A DNA stretch of 64,000 nucleotides from Enterobacter asburiae. GTDB lineage: Bacteria > Pseudomonadota > Gammaproteobacteria > Enterobacterales > Enterobacteriaceae. The stretch is from the NCBI GenBank assembly GCA_011754535.1, contig JAAQVN010000001.1:3906001-3970000 (forward strand). Reading direction: 5' to 3'. Position 1 is the first letter of the stretch, and every line of letters begins with the position of its first letter. Below are positions 9,467 to 19,252 of this stretch, piece by piece. The position numbers and the translations under genes were made by a program. The notes below the pieces were generated by a model. It was not told the origin of the DNA. It searched no databases and was given only the letters and a program-made list of their open reading frames with translations.

Positions 9467-10222
9467 GTGGCTGTTCATTTGCTTATCGTCGACGCGCTCA
9501 ATCTGATTCGCCGGATCCATGCGGTACAAGGCACGCCCTGCAAGGACACCTGCCTGCACGCGCTGGAGCAGCTCATTCGCCACAGCGAACCGACGCATGT
9601 CGTGGCCGTGTTTGATGACGAAGCGCGCAACAGCGGCTGGCGACATCAGCGCCTGCCCGACTACAAAGCCGGACGCGCACCGATGCCGGACGATCTGCAT
9701 GCCGAAATGCCCGCCCTCCGGGCCGCCTTTGAGCAGCGCGGCGTCCCCTGCTGGGGCGCACACGGCAATGAAGCTGACGACCTGGCCGCGACACTTGCGG
9801 TAAAGGTGGCCAGCGCAGGACACCAGGCGACGATCGTTTCAACCGACAAAGGCTACTGCCAGCTCCTTTCACCCACGATCCGCATTCGCGATTATTTCCA
9901 GAAACGCTGGCTCGATGCCCCCTTCATTGCCAGCGAGTTTGGCGTTTCGCCAGAGCAATTGCCTGACTACTGGGGGCTGGCGGGGATAAGCAGCTCAAAG
10001 GTGCCGGGGGTTGCAGGCATAGGGCCGAAGAGCGCCGCCCAGCTGCTGACGGACTTTCAGAGCCTGGAAGGAATTTACTCTCGTCTGGATGACGTACCGG
10101 AAAAATGGCGCAAGAAGCTGGAAGCGCATAAAGAGATGGCGTTTATCTGCCGGGATGTAGCGACGTTACGAACGGATTTACAGCTGGACGGGAATTTGCA
10201 GCAGTTAAGGTTAGAACGGTAA
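9467..10222 (+). CDS. xni: Flap endonuclease Xni (ExoIX)
   Basis: 251 residues, same length as E. coli Xni. Belongs to the 5'-nuclease family related to the Pol I N-terminal domain, but like E. coli Xni it is a short form. Acidic metal-site stretches [17 protein letters not shown] and [10 protein letters not shown] and the helix-hairpin-helix [10 protein letters not shown] are visible. The start is GTG at 9467 behind AAGGGAGA. It is alone, with a REP-like pair downstream where K-12 has the fuc operon. Confidence 0.95.
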   Translation: MAVHLLIVDALNLIRRIHAVQGTPCKDTCLHALEQLIRHSEPTHVVAVFDDEARNSGWRHQRLPDYKAGRAPMPDDLHAEMPALRAAFEQRGVPCWGAHGNEADDLAATLAVKVASAGHQATIVSTDKGYCQLLSPTIRIRDYFQKRWLDAPFIASEFGVSPEQLPDYWGLAGISSSKVPGVAGIGPKSAAQLLTDFQSLEGIYSRLDDVPEKWRKKLEAHKEMAFICRDVATLRTDLQLDGNLQQLRLER

Positions 10223-10232
10223 TAGCCGCCCC

Positions 10233-10327
10233 CCCCTCACCCCGGCCCTCTCCCCAAAGGGGCGAGGGTGAAAAGACAGCACCGAGCAATCCCCTCTCCC
10301 CTCCGGGGAGAGGGTTAGGGTGAGGGG
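10233..10327. repeat. Inverted pair of REP-like palindromes
   Basis: Two units in opposite orientation: one from 10233 (CCCTCACCCCGGCCCTCTCC then a small AAAGGGG hairpin) and one ending at 10327 (GGGGAGAGGGTTAGGGTGAG). Each has its own small hairpin, and together they form a long imperfect inverted repeat, like a BIME. Relatives are at 36252-36343 and 42077-42111. It separates convergent xni and rlmM. Confidence 0.85.
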
Positions 10328-10337
10328 AAACATTGAA

Positions 10338-11438
10338 TTATCGCTCGTCGCGACGTCCGCCTACAGCCGCCCACCAGCGACGAATGTGCACCGTCACCTC
10401 TTCACGGTCGTGGTACAACTGACGCGCCTGGATCTCCACGTTAATACCGTGCTCATCCAGCTGTGCCTGAATATAGGCCAGGTTCTGGGATACCTCCTCG
10501 TAGCGCTTTTTCATCGGCAGCTTGAGGTTGAAAATGGTCTCACGGCACCAGCCGTTCACCAGCCAGGAGGCCATCAGCGCGGCAACTTTCGCCGGCTTCT
10601 CCACCATGTCGCACACCATCCAGGAGATGTTGTTGCGGGTTGGGCGATAGCGGAAACCGTCCTCACGCAGCCAGGTCACCTGCCCGGTATCCATCAGGCT
10701 TTGCGCCATCGGGCCGTTATCCACAGACGACACCCACATGTTGCGTTTCACCAGCTGATAGGTCCAGCCGCCCGGGCACGCGCCAAGGTCGACGGCATAC
10801 ATGCCGTTAGCCAGACGCTCGTCCCACTCATCTGCCGGGATAAAGACGTGAAACGCCTCTTCCAGCTTCAGGGTTGAACGGCTCGGCGCATCTGCCGGGA
10901 ACTTCAGACGCGGGATGCCCATAAAGAATGGCGAATTGTTATTGGTGTACGAATAGCCCGCATAGCAGCAGCCCGGTGCGATAAAGAAGATATGCACCAC
11001 CGGACGCTTCGGCGTTTCGTAGTTCGTCAGTATGCCCGCGTCACGCAGCGCAGCGCGCAGCGGCACGGTGAACTTACGGCAAAACTTCATCAGCTCTTTG
11101 CTTTCGTTGGTATCGGCAACCTCAACGCGCAGGTCGCCGCCCTTCTCCACCACGCCCTGCAGCATGCCCACAATCGGCGTGATGCGATCTTCCGGCGGAA
11201 GGTCTTTCAGCAGCTCACCCGCGACGAACATCTGGCGGGCGAAGATCAGCGAGCTGAACGGCAGCTCGCGCGCCAGCTTGTCGGCGTCTTCAGGCTGATA
11301 ACATTCGAATACCACATAACCCGCATTCTCTTTGACGCGGGCAAAACCGAAGACTTCACGCTTCGCCGCTTTATCGGTAATTTCCGCGGCGCACTCTTTC
11401 TCAAACCCCGGGCGACAATATAAAACAACCTTATTCAT
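10338..11438 (-). CDS. rlmM: 23S rRNA 2'-O-ribose C2498 methyltransferase RlmM
   Basis: 366 residues from the ATG at 11438, the same length and N-terminus ([19 protein letters not shown]) as E. coli RlmM; a TTG two codons upstream is also possible. An N-terminal THUMP-like domain is followed by a Rossmann methyltransferase domain with the SAM motif [14 protein letters not shown]. It methylates C2498 of 23S rRNA before 50S assembly. Its start overlaps the ygdD stop by eight bases, so the two are probably co-transcribed. Confidence 0.95.
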   Translation of the reverse strand: MNKVVLYCRPGFEKECAAEITDKAAKREVFGFARVKENAGYVVFECYQPEDADKLARELPFSSLIFARQMFVAGELLKDLPPEDRITPIVGMLQGVVEKGGDLRVEVADTNESKELMKFCRKFTVPLRAALRDAGILTNYETPKRPVVHIFFIAPGCCYAGYSYTNNNSPFFMGIPRLKFPADAPSRSTLKLEEAFHVFIPADEWDERLANGMYAVDLGACPGGWTYQLVKRNMWVSSVDNGPMAQSLMDTGQVTWLREDGFRYRPTRNNISWMVCDMVEKPAKVAALMASWLVNGWCRETIFNLKLPMKKRYEEVSQNLAYIQAQLDEHGINVEIQARQLYHDREEVTVHIRRWWAAVGGRRDER

Positions 11439-11826
11439 GAACAACGCCCTTGCGTTTCAGACGGATAGCTCCGATAAACATTAATACCCATCCCGCCAGG
11501 AAGCTGACGCCGCCGACAGGTGTAACAAACGCCCAGAGGCGCAAATGCGAGAGTGCCAGGCAGTAAAGGCTGCCGCTGAACAGCACGGTACCCAGCGCCA
11601 TAAATACGCTACTCCAGTAAAACCAGATGCTGATCCGGCGCTGCATCGCCACCGCCAGCCCAAAAATAGCCAGCGTATGGAACGCCTGGTATTCAAGGCC
11701 GGTCTGGATCCAGCCCATCTCGACGGCGCCCAAAGACTTGCTCAATACGTGCGCGCCAAAGGCGCCCAGTGCAACAAAAATAAAGCCACTCACCGCGGCA
11801 AAAATCAGCATGAATCGGCTGGTCAT
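11431..11826 (-). CDS. ygdD: DUF423 inner-membrane protein YgdD
   Basis: 131 residues with four hydrophobic segments, matching E. coli YgdD; function unknown. The ATG at 11826 gives [20 protein letters not shown], the family start; an extension to 11862 would add residues without family support. The sequence GAFGAHVL and YCLALSHLR are conserved. It lies between gcvA and rlmM, overlapping rlmM by eight bases. Confidence 0.92.
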   Translation of the reverse strand: MTSRFMLIFAAVSGFIFVALGAFGAHVLSKSLGAVEMGWIQTGLEYQAFHTLAIFGLAVAMQRRISIWFYWSSVFMALGTVLFSGSLYCLALSHLRLWAFVTPVGGVSFLAGWVLMFIGAIRLKRKGVVHE

Positions 11827-11865
11827 GTTTAAGTCCTGAATTGATGCGTGCCCGGCACACAAACG

Positions 11866-12783
11866 TTATTGTTCATACCTGAAGCGGAATTTTTCTTGCT
11901 CGCTTGCCGCTTTCGCCAGTATCCACTGCCGGAAGGCGGCTATTTTACCCAGTTCTGCCTGACTGTCATGACAAACCAGATAAAACGCATTCTTACTGAC
12001 CAGTACATCATTAAAAGGGCAAACCAGACGGCCTGCCTCAATTTCGGACTGCGCCATGACGTTATTCGCCAACGCCACGCCCTGTCCGTGAATGGCAGCC
12101 TGTAGCACCATCGCACTGTGGCTAAAAATGGGGCCCTGCTGCACGTTTATATGACTAAGACCTAATTGACGGGTATAAGTTTGCCAGTCGCGGCGAGAGG
12201 CATCATGTAAAAGCGTATGCTGCGCAAGGTCAGCGGGTGTTTTCAGCGCCTTGTCGCCCGTTAAAAGCAGAGGCGAACAGACCGGCAGCAGATATTCTGC
12301 GTATAATTTCTCAACACGCAAGCCCGGCCAGTTACCGCGACCATAAAAAATAGCGACATCCACATCATCGGCCAGCTTGTCTTCCTGACGATCCACCGCC
12401 TGGATTCGAACGTCGATCCCCGGATAAGCTGAGTTAAAGCTTGAGAGCCTTGGCACCAGCCACTGAATGGCAAAACTGGGCAATAAACTAACAGTCAGGG
12501 CACCTTTTGCACTGCGGGCCTGCAGCTTACGTGTGGCTTCCGTTAGCTGGGAAAAAATCTCTTTTATATCCTGAAAATAGCTCTGCCCCTCTTCGGTCAA
12601 CAGCAATGAACGATTGCGTCGGCGGAACAGCTTAAGGCCCAGGAAATCCTCCAGAGACTTGATTTGGTGACTTACTGCGGCCTGTGTCACAAAAAGCTCA
12701 TCTGCCGCACGGGTGAAGCTCAGGTGACGTGCTGCTGCATCAAAAACCCGTAATGCGTTAAGGGGTGGCAATCGCTTTGACAT
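11866..12783 (-). CDS. gcvA: Glycine cleavage system regulator GcvA
   Basis: 305 residues, a LysR-family regulator. The helix-turn-helix covers about residues 18-42 (FTRAADELFVTQAAVSHQI), followed by the periplasmic-binding-like effector domain. GcvA activates gcvTHP when glycine is present and represses it with GcvR when glycine is low, and activates the divergent sRNA gene gcvB. The divergent gcvB at 12912 confirms the identity. Confidence 0.95.
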   Translation of the reverse strand: MSKRLPPLNALRVFDAAARHLSFTRAADELFVTQAAVSHQIKSLEDFLGLKLFRRRNRSLLLTEEGQSYFQDIKEIFSQLTEATRKLQARSAKGALTVSLLPSFAIQWLVPRLSSFNSAYPGIDVRIQAVDRQEDKLADDVDVAIFYGRGNWPGLRVEKLYAEYLLPVCSPLLLTGDKALKTPADLAQHTLLHDASRRDWQTYTRQLGLSHINVQQGPIFSHSAMVLQAAIHGQGVALANNVMAQSEIEAGRLVCPFNDVLVSKNAFYLVCHDSQAELGKIAAFRQWILAKAASEQEKFRFRYEQ

Positions 12784-12876
12784 GGTTATCTGGCTTAGAT
12801 GTTAACGGAATTTAACAAACAGGAAACAACGTTTAACCTATTAGTTTTTTTTATCTGAGCCATTATAATTTGTCCG

Positions 12877-12905
12877 TTGAGGAACTACCAGCAAATACCT
12901 ATAGT
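12877..12905 (+). promoter_or_regulatory. gcvB promoter
   Basis: TTGAGG at 12877-12882 and TATAGT at 12900-12905 with a 17-base spacer, placing the start seven bases later at A12912, the conserved GcvB 5' end. GcvA sites should lie in the 12784-12876 spacer shared with gcvA; I do not assign them. Confidence 0.8.
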
Positions 12906-12911
12906 GGCGGC

Positions 12912-13119
12912 ACTTCCTGAGCCGGAACGAAGAGCTTTTTTCGGAATGCGTGTTCTGAAGGGCTTTTGGCTTACGGTTGTGATGTTGTGTTGTTGTGTTT
13001 GCAATTGGTCTGCGATTCAGACCACGGTAGCAACGCTACCAATTTTTCACTTCCTGTACATTTACCCTGTCTGTCCATAGTGATTAATGTAGCACCGCCA
13101 ATTTGCGGTGCTTTTTTTT
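12912..13119 (+). ncRNA. gcvB: GcvB small RNA
   Basis: About 205 bases. The 5' part begins ACTTCCTGAGCCGGAACG, and the G/U-rich seed region R1 (TTGTGATGTTGTGTTGTTG, about 12977-12995) is present; R1 base-pairs through Hfq with many amino-acid and peptide transporter mRNAs. The second pairing segment ACTTCCTGTACATTTACC is also conserved. It ends in an intrinsic terminator, AGCACCGC/GCGGTGCT plus eight T. Divergent from gcvA as in E. coli. Confidence 0.96.
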
Positions 13120-13135
13120 CGCCTGCGATCGGTGG

Positions 13136-13363
13136 TTAGTGCTCGATCTCTTTCATCTCTTTCACGTCCGTGCGGTTGATCTGCTGCTTGTTCCCGTTAG
13201 CATCTTTATACGAAATCATCCCGGTATCGTTATCAGTAGTCGGTTTCCCTTCCGAAACGATAGAACGACCATCGTTGGTGTGCATCACGTAATTGTTACC
13301 GGAACAGGCGCTCAGGGCAAAAGTAAACGCACAGGCAGAAATGATTGCAGCTGTCTTATTCAT
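13136..13363 (-). CDS. ygdI: Small lipoprotein YgdI
   Basis: 75 residues with a type II signal peptide ending in the lipobox LSACSG, so lipid attachment is expected at the Cys. The mature part is a short SH3-like DUF903 domain (YVMHTNDGRSIVSEGKP). Function unknown. A paralogue, ygdR, lies at 40644 in this window; the shared core is TDNDTGMISYKD here and [12 protein letters not shown] there. Convergent with gcvB and divergent from csdA. Confidence 0.93.
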   Translation of the reverse strand: MNKTAAIISACAFTFALSACSGNNYVMHTNDGRSIVSEGKPTTDNDTGMISYKDANGNKQQINRTDVKEMKEIEH

Positions 13364-13555
13364 GATTATTCTCCTTTAGCAATTAATGCTATTCAAACCT
13401 CGATTTATAACAGGCTAAAACATCCGCCTAACACTATTTAGCATAACCTGCTTTTTTGAGGTCGTAAGGATAAGCAGACAATTCTGATAGATATCAACCT
13501 CCTTGCTCTGCCGCTGAAATTGCGCGACGATCTCTCTATCGACACGAGGAATTCC

Positions 13556-14761
13556 ATGAACGCTTTCAGTCCTGCGCAGTTTCGCGCACAGTTTCCGGCG
13601 CTGGCCGATGCCGGTATTTACCTTGATAGCGCCGCCACGGCCCTGAAGCCTCAGGCGGTGATCGAGGCCACGCAGCAGTTCTATAGCCTGAGCGCCGGCA
13701 ACGTACATCGCAGCCAGTTTGCCGAAGCGCAGCGACTGACCGCGCGCTACGAAGCCGCACGGGACCAGGTCGCTCGCCTGCTCAATGCCGAAAGCGGGAA
13801 AAATATCGTCTGGACGCGCGGCACGACCGAAGCCATCAATATGGTGGCCCAGTGCTATGCCCGCCCGCTGCTTCAGTCGGGCGATGAGATCATCGTCAGC
13901 GAGGCGGAACACCACGCTAACCTGGTGCCGTGGCTGATGGTGGCGGAGCAAACGGGGGCGCGCGTTGTAAAGCTCCCGTTGGGTGCAGACTTGCTGCCAG
14001 AGGTGGCCCGTCTCCCCGAGCTGATTACCCCCCGCAGCCGTATCCTGGCGCTGGGGCAGATGTCCAACGTTACCGGTGGCTGTCCGGATCTGGCTCGCGC
14101 CATTGAGATTGCCCATGCCAGCGGCGTGGTGGTGATGGTCGACGGCGCTCAGGGCGTGGTCCATTTCCCTGCTGATGTGCAGGCGCTGGATATCGACTTC
14201 TATGCCTTCTCAGGACATAAGCTCTACGGGCCAACCGGGATTGGCGCGCTGTACGGTAAGCCGGAACTGCTGGCAAAAATGACGCCGTGGCTCGGTGGCG
14301 GCAAAATGATTACCGAAGTGTCGTTCGATGGCTTCAAAACGCAGGATGTCCCCTATCGTCTGGAAGCCGGTACGCCGAACGTGGCGGGCGTCATTGGCTT
14401 AAGCGCGGCGCTGGAGTGGCTGGCTGAAACAGACATTGTACAGGCTGAAAGCTGGAGCCGGGGCCTTGCCACTCTTGCCGAAGAAGAGTTGAAAAAACGC
14501 CCGGGTTTCCGCTCGTTCCGCGTTCAGGACTCCAGCCTGCTCGCCTTTGATTTTGCTGGCGTGCATCATAGCGACATGGTGACGCTGCTGGCCGGGTACG
14601 GCATTGCCCTGCGCGCCGGACAACACTGCGCCCAGCCGCTGCTGGCGGCGCTCGGTGTTACCGGTACGCTGCGCGCCTCGTTTGCGCCATATAACACTCA
14701 AAGCGATGTCGACGCGCTGGTTGCCGCCGTTGACCGCGCCCTTGAAATACTGGTGGATTAA
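13556..14761 (+). CDS. csdA: Cysteine desulfurase CsdA
   Basis: 401 residues, same length as E. coli CsdA. A class V aminotransferase-fold PLP enzyme that takes sulfur from cysteine (also sulfinate and selenium substrates) and hands it to CsdE. PLP Lys is in [11 protein letters not shown] and the catalytic Cys in [10 protein letters not shown]. The ATG at 13556 follows CGAGGA and gives the expected N-terminus; an upstream in-frame codon at 13520 is not supported. csdE begins inside its stop codon (TAATG). Confidence 0.96.
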   Translation: MNAFSPAQFRAQFPALADAGIYLDSAATALKPQAVIEATQQFYSLSAGNVHRSQFAEAQRLTARYEAARDQVARLLNAESGKNIVWTRGTTEAINMVAQCYARPLLQSGDEIIVSEAEHHANLVPWLMVAEQTGARVVKLPLGADLLPEVARLPELITPRSRILALGQMSNVTGGCPDLARAIEIAHASGVVVMVDGAQGVVHFPADVQALDIDFYAFSGHKLYGPTGIGALYGKPELLAKMTPWLGGGKMITEVSFDGFKTQDVPYRLEAGTPNVAGVIGLSAALEWLAETDIVQAESWSRGLATLAEEELKKRPGFRSFRVQDSSLLAFDFAGVHHSDMVTLLAGYGIALRAGQHCAQPLLAALGVTGTLRASFAPYNTQSDVDALVAAVDRALEILVD

Positions 14762-15207
14762 TGACTAGCGCTGCTTTAGCCGGACATCCGTTTGGCACGG
14801 TCATCACAGAAGAGACCTTAAAACAGACCTTCGCCCCGCTCCAGCAGTGGGAAGATAAATATCGACAGCTGATCCTGCTGGGTAAACAGCTCCCTGCCCT
14901 TTCAGACGATCTCAAAGCGCAGGCGAAAGAGATCGCAGGCTGTGAAAACCGCGTCTGGCTGGGCGTGAGCGTATCCGGTGAGAAGCTGCATTTCTTTGGC
15001 GACAGCGAAGGACGCATCGTACGCGGGCTGCTGGCGGTCTTGTTAACCGCCATAGAGGGGAAAAGCGCGGCGGAATTGTTAACGCATTCACCGCTGGCGC
15101 TGTTCGACGAGCTGGGGCTGCGCGCGCAGCTGAGCGCCTCGCGCGGTCAGGGTCTAATCGCGCTCAGCGATGCAGTGCTGGACGCAGCCCGTCAGGCTCA
15201 GGCCTGA
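14761..15207 (+). CDS. csdE: Sulfur acceptor protein CsdE
   Basis: 148 residues, SufE-like fold. The sulfur-accepting cysteine is Cys61 in [13 protein letters not shown]. It boosts CsdA activity and passes persulfide onward, in part to TcdA (CsdL). The start overlaps the csdA stop by one base, and the 3' end overlaps the convergent tcdA end by ten bases, so all three genes of the CSD pathway touch each other. Confidence 0.95.
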   Translation: MTSAALAGHPFGTVITEETLKQTFAPLQQWEDKYRQLILLGKQLPALSDDLKAQAKEIAGCENRVWLGVSVSGEKLHFFGDSEGRIVRGLLAVLLTAIEGKSAAELLTHSPLALFDELGLRAQLSASRGQGLIALSDAVLDAARQAQA

Positions 15208-16004
15208 CGTTCCGCCTTCGCCATCATCTTCTTCAGTGCGTGAGAGACCGCCACAAAGCCAAAGGAGGCGGTTACCATGGTGGCCGCCCCAAAGCCTGAA
15301 GCGCAGTCCATGCGTTTTGGCCCTTCCGCCGTGCTTTTCATCGCACAGACTGAACCATCCGCCTGCGGGTAGACCAGCGCTTCGGTGGAGAATACGCAGT
15401 CGACGCCCAGCTTGCCCTTGCTGTTCTTCACCACGTTGAAGTCGCTCTTCAGGCGTTCACGCAGCTTGGCTGCCAGCGGATCCTGAATAGTTTTCGCCAG
15501 GTCGGCCACCTGAATCTGCGTGGGATCGATTTGCCCACCCGCGCCGCCCGTCGTGACCAGCGGCACCTTGTAACGACGGCAGTAAGCGATCAGCGCTGCT
15601 TTTGGCCGCACGCTGTCGATAGCGTCAATCACGTAGCTGTAGCCTTTGCTCATATACTCCGCGACGTTATCTGCCGTCACAAAGTCGTCAATCACCGTCA
15701 CGCGGCACTCCGGGTTGATCAAACGGATGCGCTCCGCCATCACCTCGGACTTCGCCAGGCCGACGTTATCGCGCAGGGCGTGGATTTGGCGGTTAGTGTT
15801 GGTCACACAAACGTCATCCATATCAATCAGCGTGATCGCGCCAATCCCGGTTCTCGCCAGCGCTTCCGCCGCCCAGGAACCGACACCGCCAATGCCCACA
15901 ACGCAGACGTGCGCATCCGCAAACAGCTGCAGGGCTTTTTCACCATAGAGACGTGCCGTGCCGCCAAAACGCTGGCGCCAGGCATCGCTGATTACCACAG
16001 ACAT
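15198..16004 (-). CDS. tcdA: tRNA threonylcarbamoyladenosine dehydratase TcdA
   Basis: 268 residues, E1-like/ThiF superfamily. It uses ATP to cyclise t6A37 to ct6A37 in tRNAs that read ANN codons, with sulfur-relay help from CsdA-CsdE. The nucleotide-binding loop [20 protein letters not shown] and the [13 protein letters not shown] adenylate-site stretch are clear. Its 3' end overlaps csdE. Confidence 0.95.
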   Translation of the reverse strand: MSVVISDAWRQRFGGTARLYGEKALQLFADAHVCVVGIGGVGSWAAEALARTGIGAITLIDMDDVCVTNTNRQIHALRDNVGLAKSEVMAERIRLINPECRVTVIDDFVTADNVAEYMSKGYSYVIDAIDSVRPKAALIAYCRRYKVPLVTTGGAGGQIDPTQIQVADLAKTIQDPLAAKLRERLKSDFNVVKNSKGKLGVDCVFSTEALVYPQADGSVCAMKSTAEGPKRMDCASGFGAATMVTASFGFVAVSHALKKMMAKAERQA

Positions 16005-16017
16005 AAAACCTCAGATG

Positions 16018-16044
16018 TAAAAAGGGTGAGGTTATCCTCACCCT
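16018..16044 (-). terminator. mltA terminator
   Basis: Read on the minus strand, AGGGTGAGG, ATAA and CCTCACCCT form a 9-bp stem followed by five T. It lies between mltA and tcdA. Confidence 0.85.
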
Positions 16045-16079
16045 GAACAATAATCCGTATTGCGCTCAGAATACCACAA

Positions 16080-17177
16080 TCAGCCGCTGAATACGTTTCC
16101 GGTGCCCGGCGCCGCCTTCAGCACCCATACGCGCCCGTAGTGGTTATACCAGCCCGCGCGATGGCCTGCGTCAGGGCCAATGCCCTGATAGATATCAAAG
16201 TGCTGGCCCTTAATCGCTCCGCCCACATCCAGGGCTACCATCAGACGCAGCTCATACTTGCCGTTGAACTTGCCGTTGTTGTCGAGCAGAGGGACTTCCG
16301 CCAGCAGCGTGGTACCCGCAGGAATGATAGAACGATCCGATGCCACCGAGGCACGGCCAATCAGCGGTACCGCGCTGGCGCCTTTCACCGGGGCAAAGTT
16401 TTGCGGTTTAAAGAAGACGAACGACGGGTTCTGCTCAAGAAGCTCACGCACCTCGGCTTCACTGTGCTTTTCGCCCCACTCGCGGATCGCCTGCATCGAC
16501 ATATCTTCTTTCTTCACTTCGCCGCGGTCGATGAGGACCTTACCGATGCTGCGGTAGGCATGGCCATTTTTCCCGGCATAGCTGAAGAAGTTGAGCGGCG
16601 AACCGTCGCCAAAATCAATGTAGCCGCTGCCCTGCACGTCCATGATGAAGTTATCCATCAGGGAGTTGCTGTAGGCCAGGACGTAGTTTTCACTCAGCGC
16701 ACCGGCGTAGATTTCGGCGCGGGACGGCAGACGGCCGCGTTTTGGCGGCATACGGTAGATAGGGTACTGGAACTCGCCCTGGCGCGTGTGTCGCGCCTGA
16801 ATCACGGGCGTGTAGTAGCCAGTGAACTGGACGTTGCCGTAGTTATCCGCCCCTTCCATCTGCCAGGCATCAATACCAAACTGGCGCATGTTGCGCGTAT
16901 CGCCGCCCGCCTTCAGCCAGTCCTGTACCGCGCTATAAACATTGTTCTGTGAGCTATACAGACGCGGCGACGCGTTGCGGATCTGGTAGACCTGCTCGGA
17001 GAAATCACCGGCGTTGATCGGCGCGCCAACGGCGTCAGGCTGATTAACTAAAGAGAAAGGCTGGGATAACTTCCCGTCTTTATACTGCTGACCGCGATCG
17101 GTCGGTTTGGAAGAACAGGCCGCAAGAATCGCTACCATTGCGCCCGCCATTAGATACTTCGCCCAACGTCCTTTCAT
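16080..17177 (-). CDS. mltA: Membrane-bound lytic murein transglycosylase A MltA
   Basis: 365 residues, a lipoprotein with lipobox LAACSS and lipidated Cys21. MltA domain with the C-terminal 3D (Asp-box) part, where the catalytic Asp lies in VALDVGGAIKG. It cleaves the glycan backbone of peptidoglycan, leaving 1,6-anhydro-muramyl ends, from the inner face of the outer membrane. Length equals E. coli MltA. The three tRNA genes and amiC follow on its upstream side as in K-12. Confidence 0.95.
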   Translation of the reverse strand: MKGRWAKYLMAGAMVAILAACSSKPTDRGQQYKDGKLSQPFSLVNQPDAVGAPINAGDFSEQVYQIRNASPRLYSSQNNVYSAVQDWLKAGGDTRNMRQFGIDAWQMEGADNYGNVQFTGYYTPVIQARHTRQGEFQYPIYRMPPKRGRLPSRAEIYAGALSENYVLAYSNSLMDNFIMDVQGSGYIDFGDGSPLNFFSYAGKNGHAYRSIGKVLIDRGEVKKEDMSMQAIREWGEKHSEAEVRELLEQNPSFVFFKPQNFAPVKGASAVPLIGRASVASDRSIIPAGTTLLAEVPLLDNNGKFNGKYELRLMVALDVGGAIKGQHFDIYQGIGPDAGHRAGWYNHYGRVWVLKAAPGTGNVFSG

Positions 17178-17345
17178 TATATCTCGTCTTTAAGTTGCCC
17201 ATTTCCGCGTGATGAAGATAACAAACCGACAAAGCGAATGAAATGCGATCGCATGCCCTTTGGCAAATTCTGAGCAAAAAATAGTCCAAACAATGCAATG
17301 CCGTTCAATTTACATACAAAGTTAATGATTTATGTGAAAAAGGGG

Positions 17346-17373
17346 TTGCATCACAAACCTATCCGAGTATAGT
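17346..17373 (+). promoter_or_regulatory. Promoter of the initiator tRNA cluster
   Basis: TTGCAT (17346-17351) and TATAGT (17368-17373), 16-base spacer, followed by a GCGC discriminator. The GC-rich discriminator is typical of stringently controlled stable-RNA promoters. Confidence 0.8.
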
Positions 17374-17386
17374 GCGCTTCCACGGA

Positions 17387-17463
<77 letters not shown>

Positions 17464-17497
17464 ATTAAAATTTGATGAAGTATAAGCAGTACGGTGA

Positions 17498-17574
<77 letters not shown>

Positions 17575-17607
17575 ATCAAATTTTAGAAAAGATAAGAAGT
17601 ACGGTGC

Positions 17608-17684
<77 letters not shown>

Positions 17685-17701
17685 ACACTTCTGAAAACAA
17701 T

Positions 17702-17726
17702 AAACACCCTTAAGGGTGTTTTTTTG
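17702..17726 (+). terminator. tRNA cluster terminator
   Basis: AAACACCCTT and AAGGGTGTTT form a perfect stem followed by T-run, ending the metZWV transcript. Confidence 0.92.
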
Positions 17727-17746
17727 TATCTGCCGTTTGTGACTTT

Positions 17747-17765
17747 GCCGGGCATTTCACCCGGC
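17747..17765. repeat. REP-like hairpin
   Basis: GCCGGG, CATTTCA and CCCGGC; a short palindrome next to the amiC stop codon with no T-run on the amiC side. It may stabilise the amiC transcript end. Confidence 0.55.
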
Positions 17766-17772
17766 TAAAAAC

Positions 17773-19026
17773 CTACCCGCGCCGCGCCAGCGTCGCCCCG
17801 TCTGAGAAATACGCCCGTATCCCCGCCAGAATCGACTCCGCCACCTCCTGCTGGAACTTTGCCGTCTTGAGCTTACGCTCTTCTTCAACGTTACTGATAA
17901 ACGCGGTTTCTACCAGAATGGACGGGATATCCGGTGCCTTCAGCACCGCAAACCCGGCCTGCTCAACGCTGTTTTTGTGCAGCTTATTGATGTTCCCCAG
18001 CTTGCCCAGCACCGCTTTACCAAACTTCAGGCTGTCGTTAATGGTCAGGGACTGCACCATGTCGAACATGGTGTGGTCGACGTAGCGGTCGCCGCTTTTG
18101 CTCACGCCACCGATCAGGTCCGAGGCGTTCTGGGTGTCCGCAAGATATCTTGCTGCGGTACTGGTCGCGCCTTTGGTTGAGAGCGCAAACACCGACGAGC
18201 CGCTCGGCTGGCGGCTGGTAAAGGCATCCGCATGGATCGACACGAACAAATCGGCCCGCTGCTTCTGCGCTTTCGCCACCCTAACCTTCAGCGGAATAAA
18301 GACATCCTCATTGCGCGTCATGTAGGCGCGCATATTGCCCTCTTTATCAATTAACGCCTTCAGCCGACGGGCAATTTGCAGCACCACGTCTTTTTCACGC
18401 GTATGGTATTTCCCCACCGCACCGGAGTCTTCGCCGCCGTGGCCGGGATCGAGCATGATCACAATCGGACGATCGCGCCCTGCTTTCCCCGGCTGCGGGC
18501 CGCTTTGGGCAGGAGGCACCTGACGCTGAAGATCGCCTTTGTTGTAGTCCTCCAGCAGGGCGAGAAGCGGATCCTGAATATCCGTCGCATTCGCCGGGTA
18601 GAGATCCATCACCAGGCGCTCTTTAAACGTCGCAACGGGCGCCAGGGCAAACAGCTGCGGCTTAACGTTCTGCTTCAGTTCAAACACCATGCGCACGGTT
18701 TGCGGATCAAACTGCCCGACGCGCGCCGATTTAATAAACGGATCGTCACCGCGGATCTGCGCCGCCATGCCTTTCAGCACGGAGTTGAGGTTAACGCCTT
18801 CGAGATCCACCACCACACGTTCCGGGTTGCTGAGGGCAAATTGCTTATATTTCAGCACGCGATTGGATTCAACCGTCACGCGCGTATAGGTCGACGACGG
18901 CCAGACGCGCACCGCAACCACCTGACTCGTGGCGGCAAGACCGACCTGGCTGACGCTAAGCAACCACATTGCCCCGGCCCCTTTTAATAAACGGCGGCGG
19001 CTTATTGCTGAATTGGATCCCGACAT
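17773..19026 (-). CDS. amiC: N-acetylmuramoyl-L-alanine amidase AmiC
   Basis: 417 residues from the ATG at 19026, the E. coli length; five extra upstream codons (from 19041) are unlikely. A Tat signal peptide is visible ([13 protein letters not shown]), then an AMIN septal-targeting domain (about residues 30-140) and an Amidase_3 zinc domain with [20 protein letters not shown] and LVETAFISN. It splits septal peptidoglycan between daughter cells and is activated by NlpD. Divergent from argA. Confidence 0.95.
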   Translation of the reverse strand: MSGSNSAISRRRLLKGAGAMWLLSVSQVGLAATSQVVAVRVWPSSTYTRVTVESNRVLKYKQFALSNPERVVVDLEGVNLNSVLKGMAAQIRGDDPFIKSARVGQFDPQTVRMVFELKQNVKPQLFALAPVATFKERLVMDLYPANATDIQDPLLALLEDYNKGDLQRQVPPAQSGPQPGKAGRDRPIVIMLDPGHGGEDSGAVGKYHTREKDVVLQIARRLKALIDKEGNMRAYMTRNEDVFIPLKVRVAKAQKQRADLFVSIHADAFTSRQPSGSSVFALSTKGATSTAARYLADTQNASDLIGGVSKSGDRYVDHTMFDMVQSLTINDSLKFGKAVLGKLGNINKLHKNSVEQAGFAVLKAPDIPSILVETAFISNVEEERKLKTAKFQQEVAESILAGIRAYFSDGATLARRG

Positions 19027-19201
19027 GCTTCTCCCGAGCAAGAAAACAAACTGATATACAAAAGTGCAGATTGACCGAAAACTTTAACGAATGACGCATA
19101 AACTGTCATCTATAAAAGGGTAAACAATCATACGCTAACGCACGGATTACTTATTAATTTCTGTTGGTCGCAGAAAATTTGCACTTGCACCCGCGACCAC
19201 A

Positions 19202-19240
19202 ATCGAATAAAAATACAGAAATTACGAATAAACATTCATT
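19202..19240 (+). promoter_or_regulatory. Two tandem ARG boxes upstream of argA
   Basis: Two 18-base ARG boxes, 19202-19219 (ATCGAATAAAAATACAGA) and 19223-19240 (TACGAATAAACATTCATT), separated by three bases. This is the classical arrangement for ArgR hexamer binding (consensus WNTGAATWWWWATTCANW). The pair ends 12 bases before the argA start, so ArgR-arginine would repress argA. Confidence 0.88.
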
Positions 19241-19252
19241 AAGGGTTGTGCC

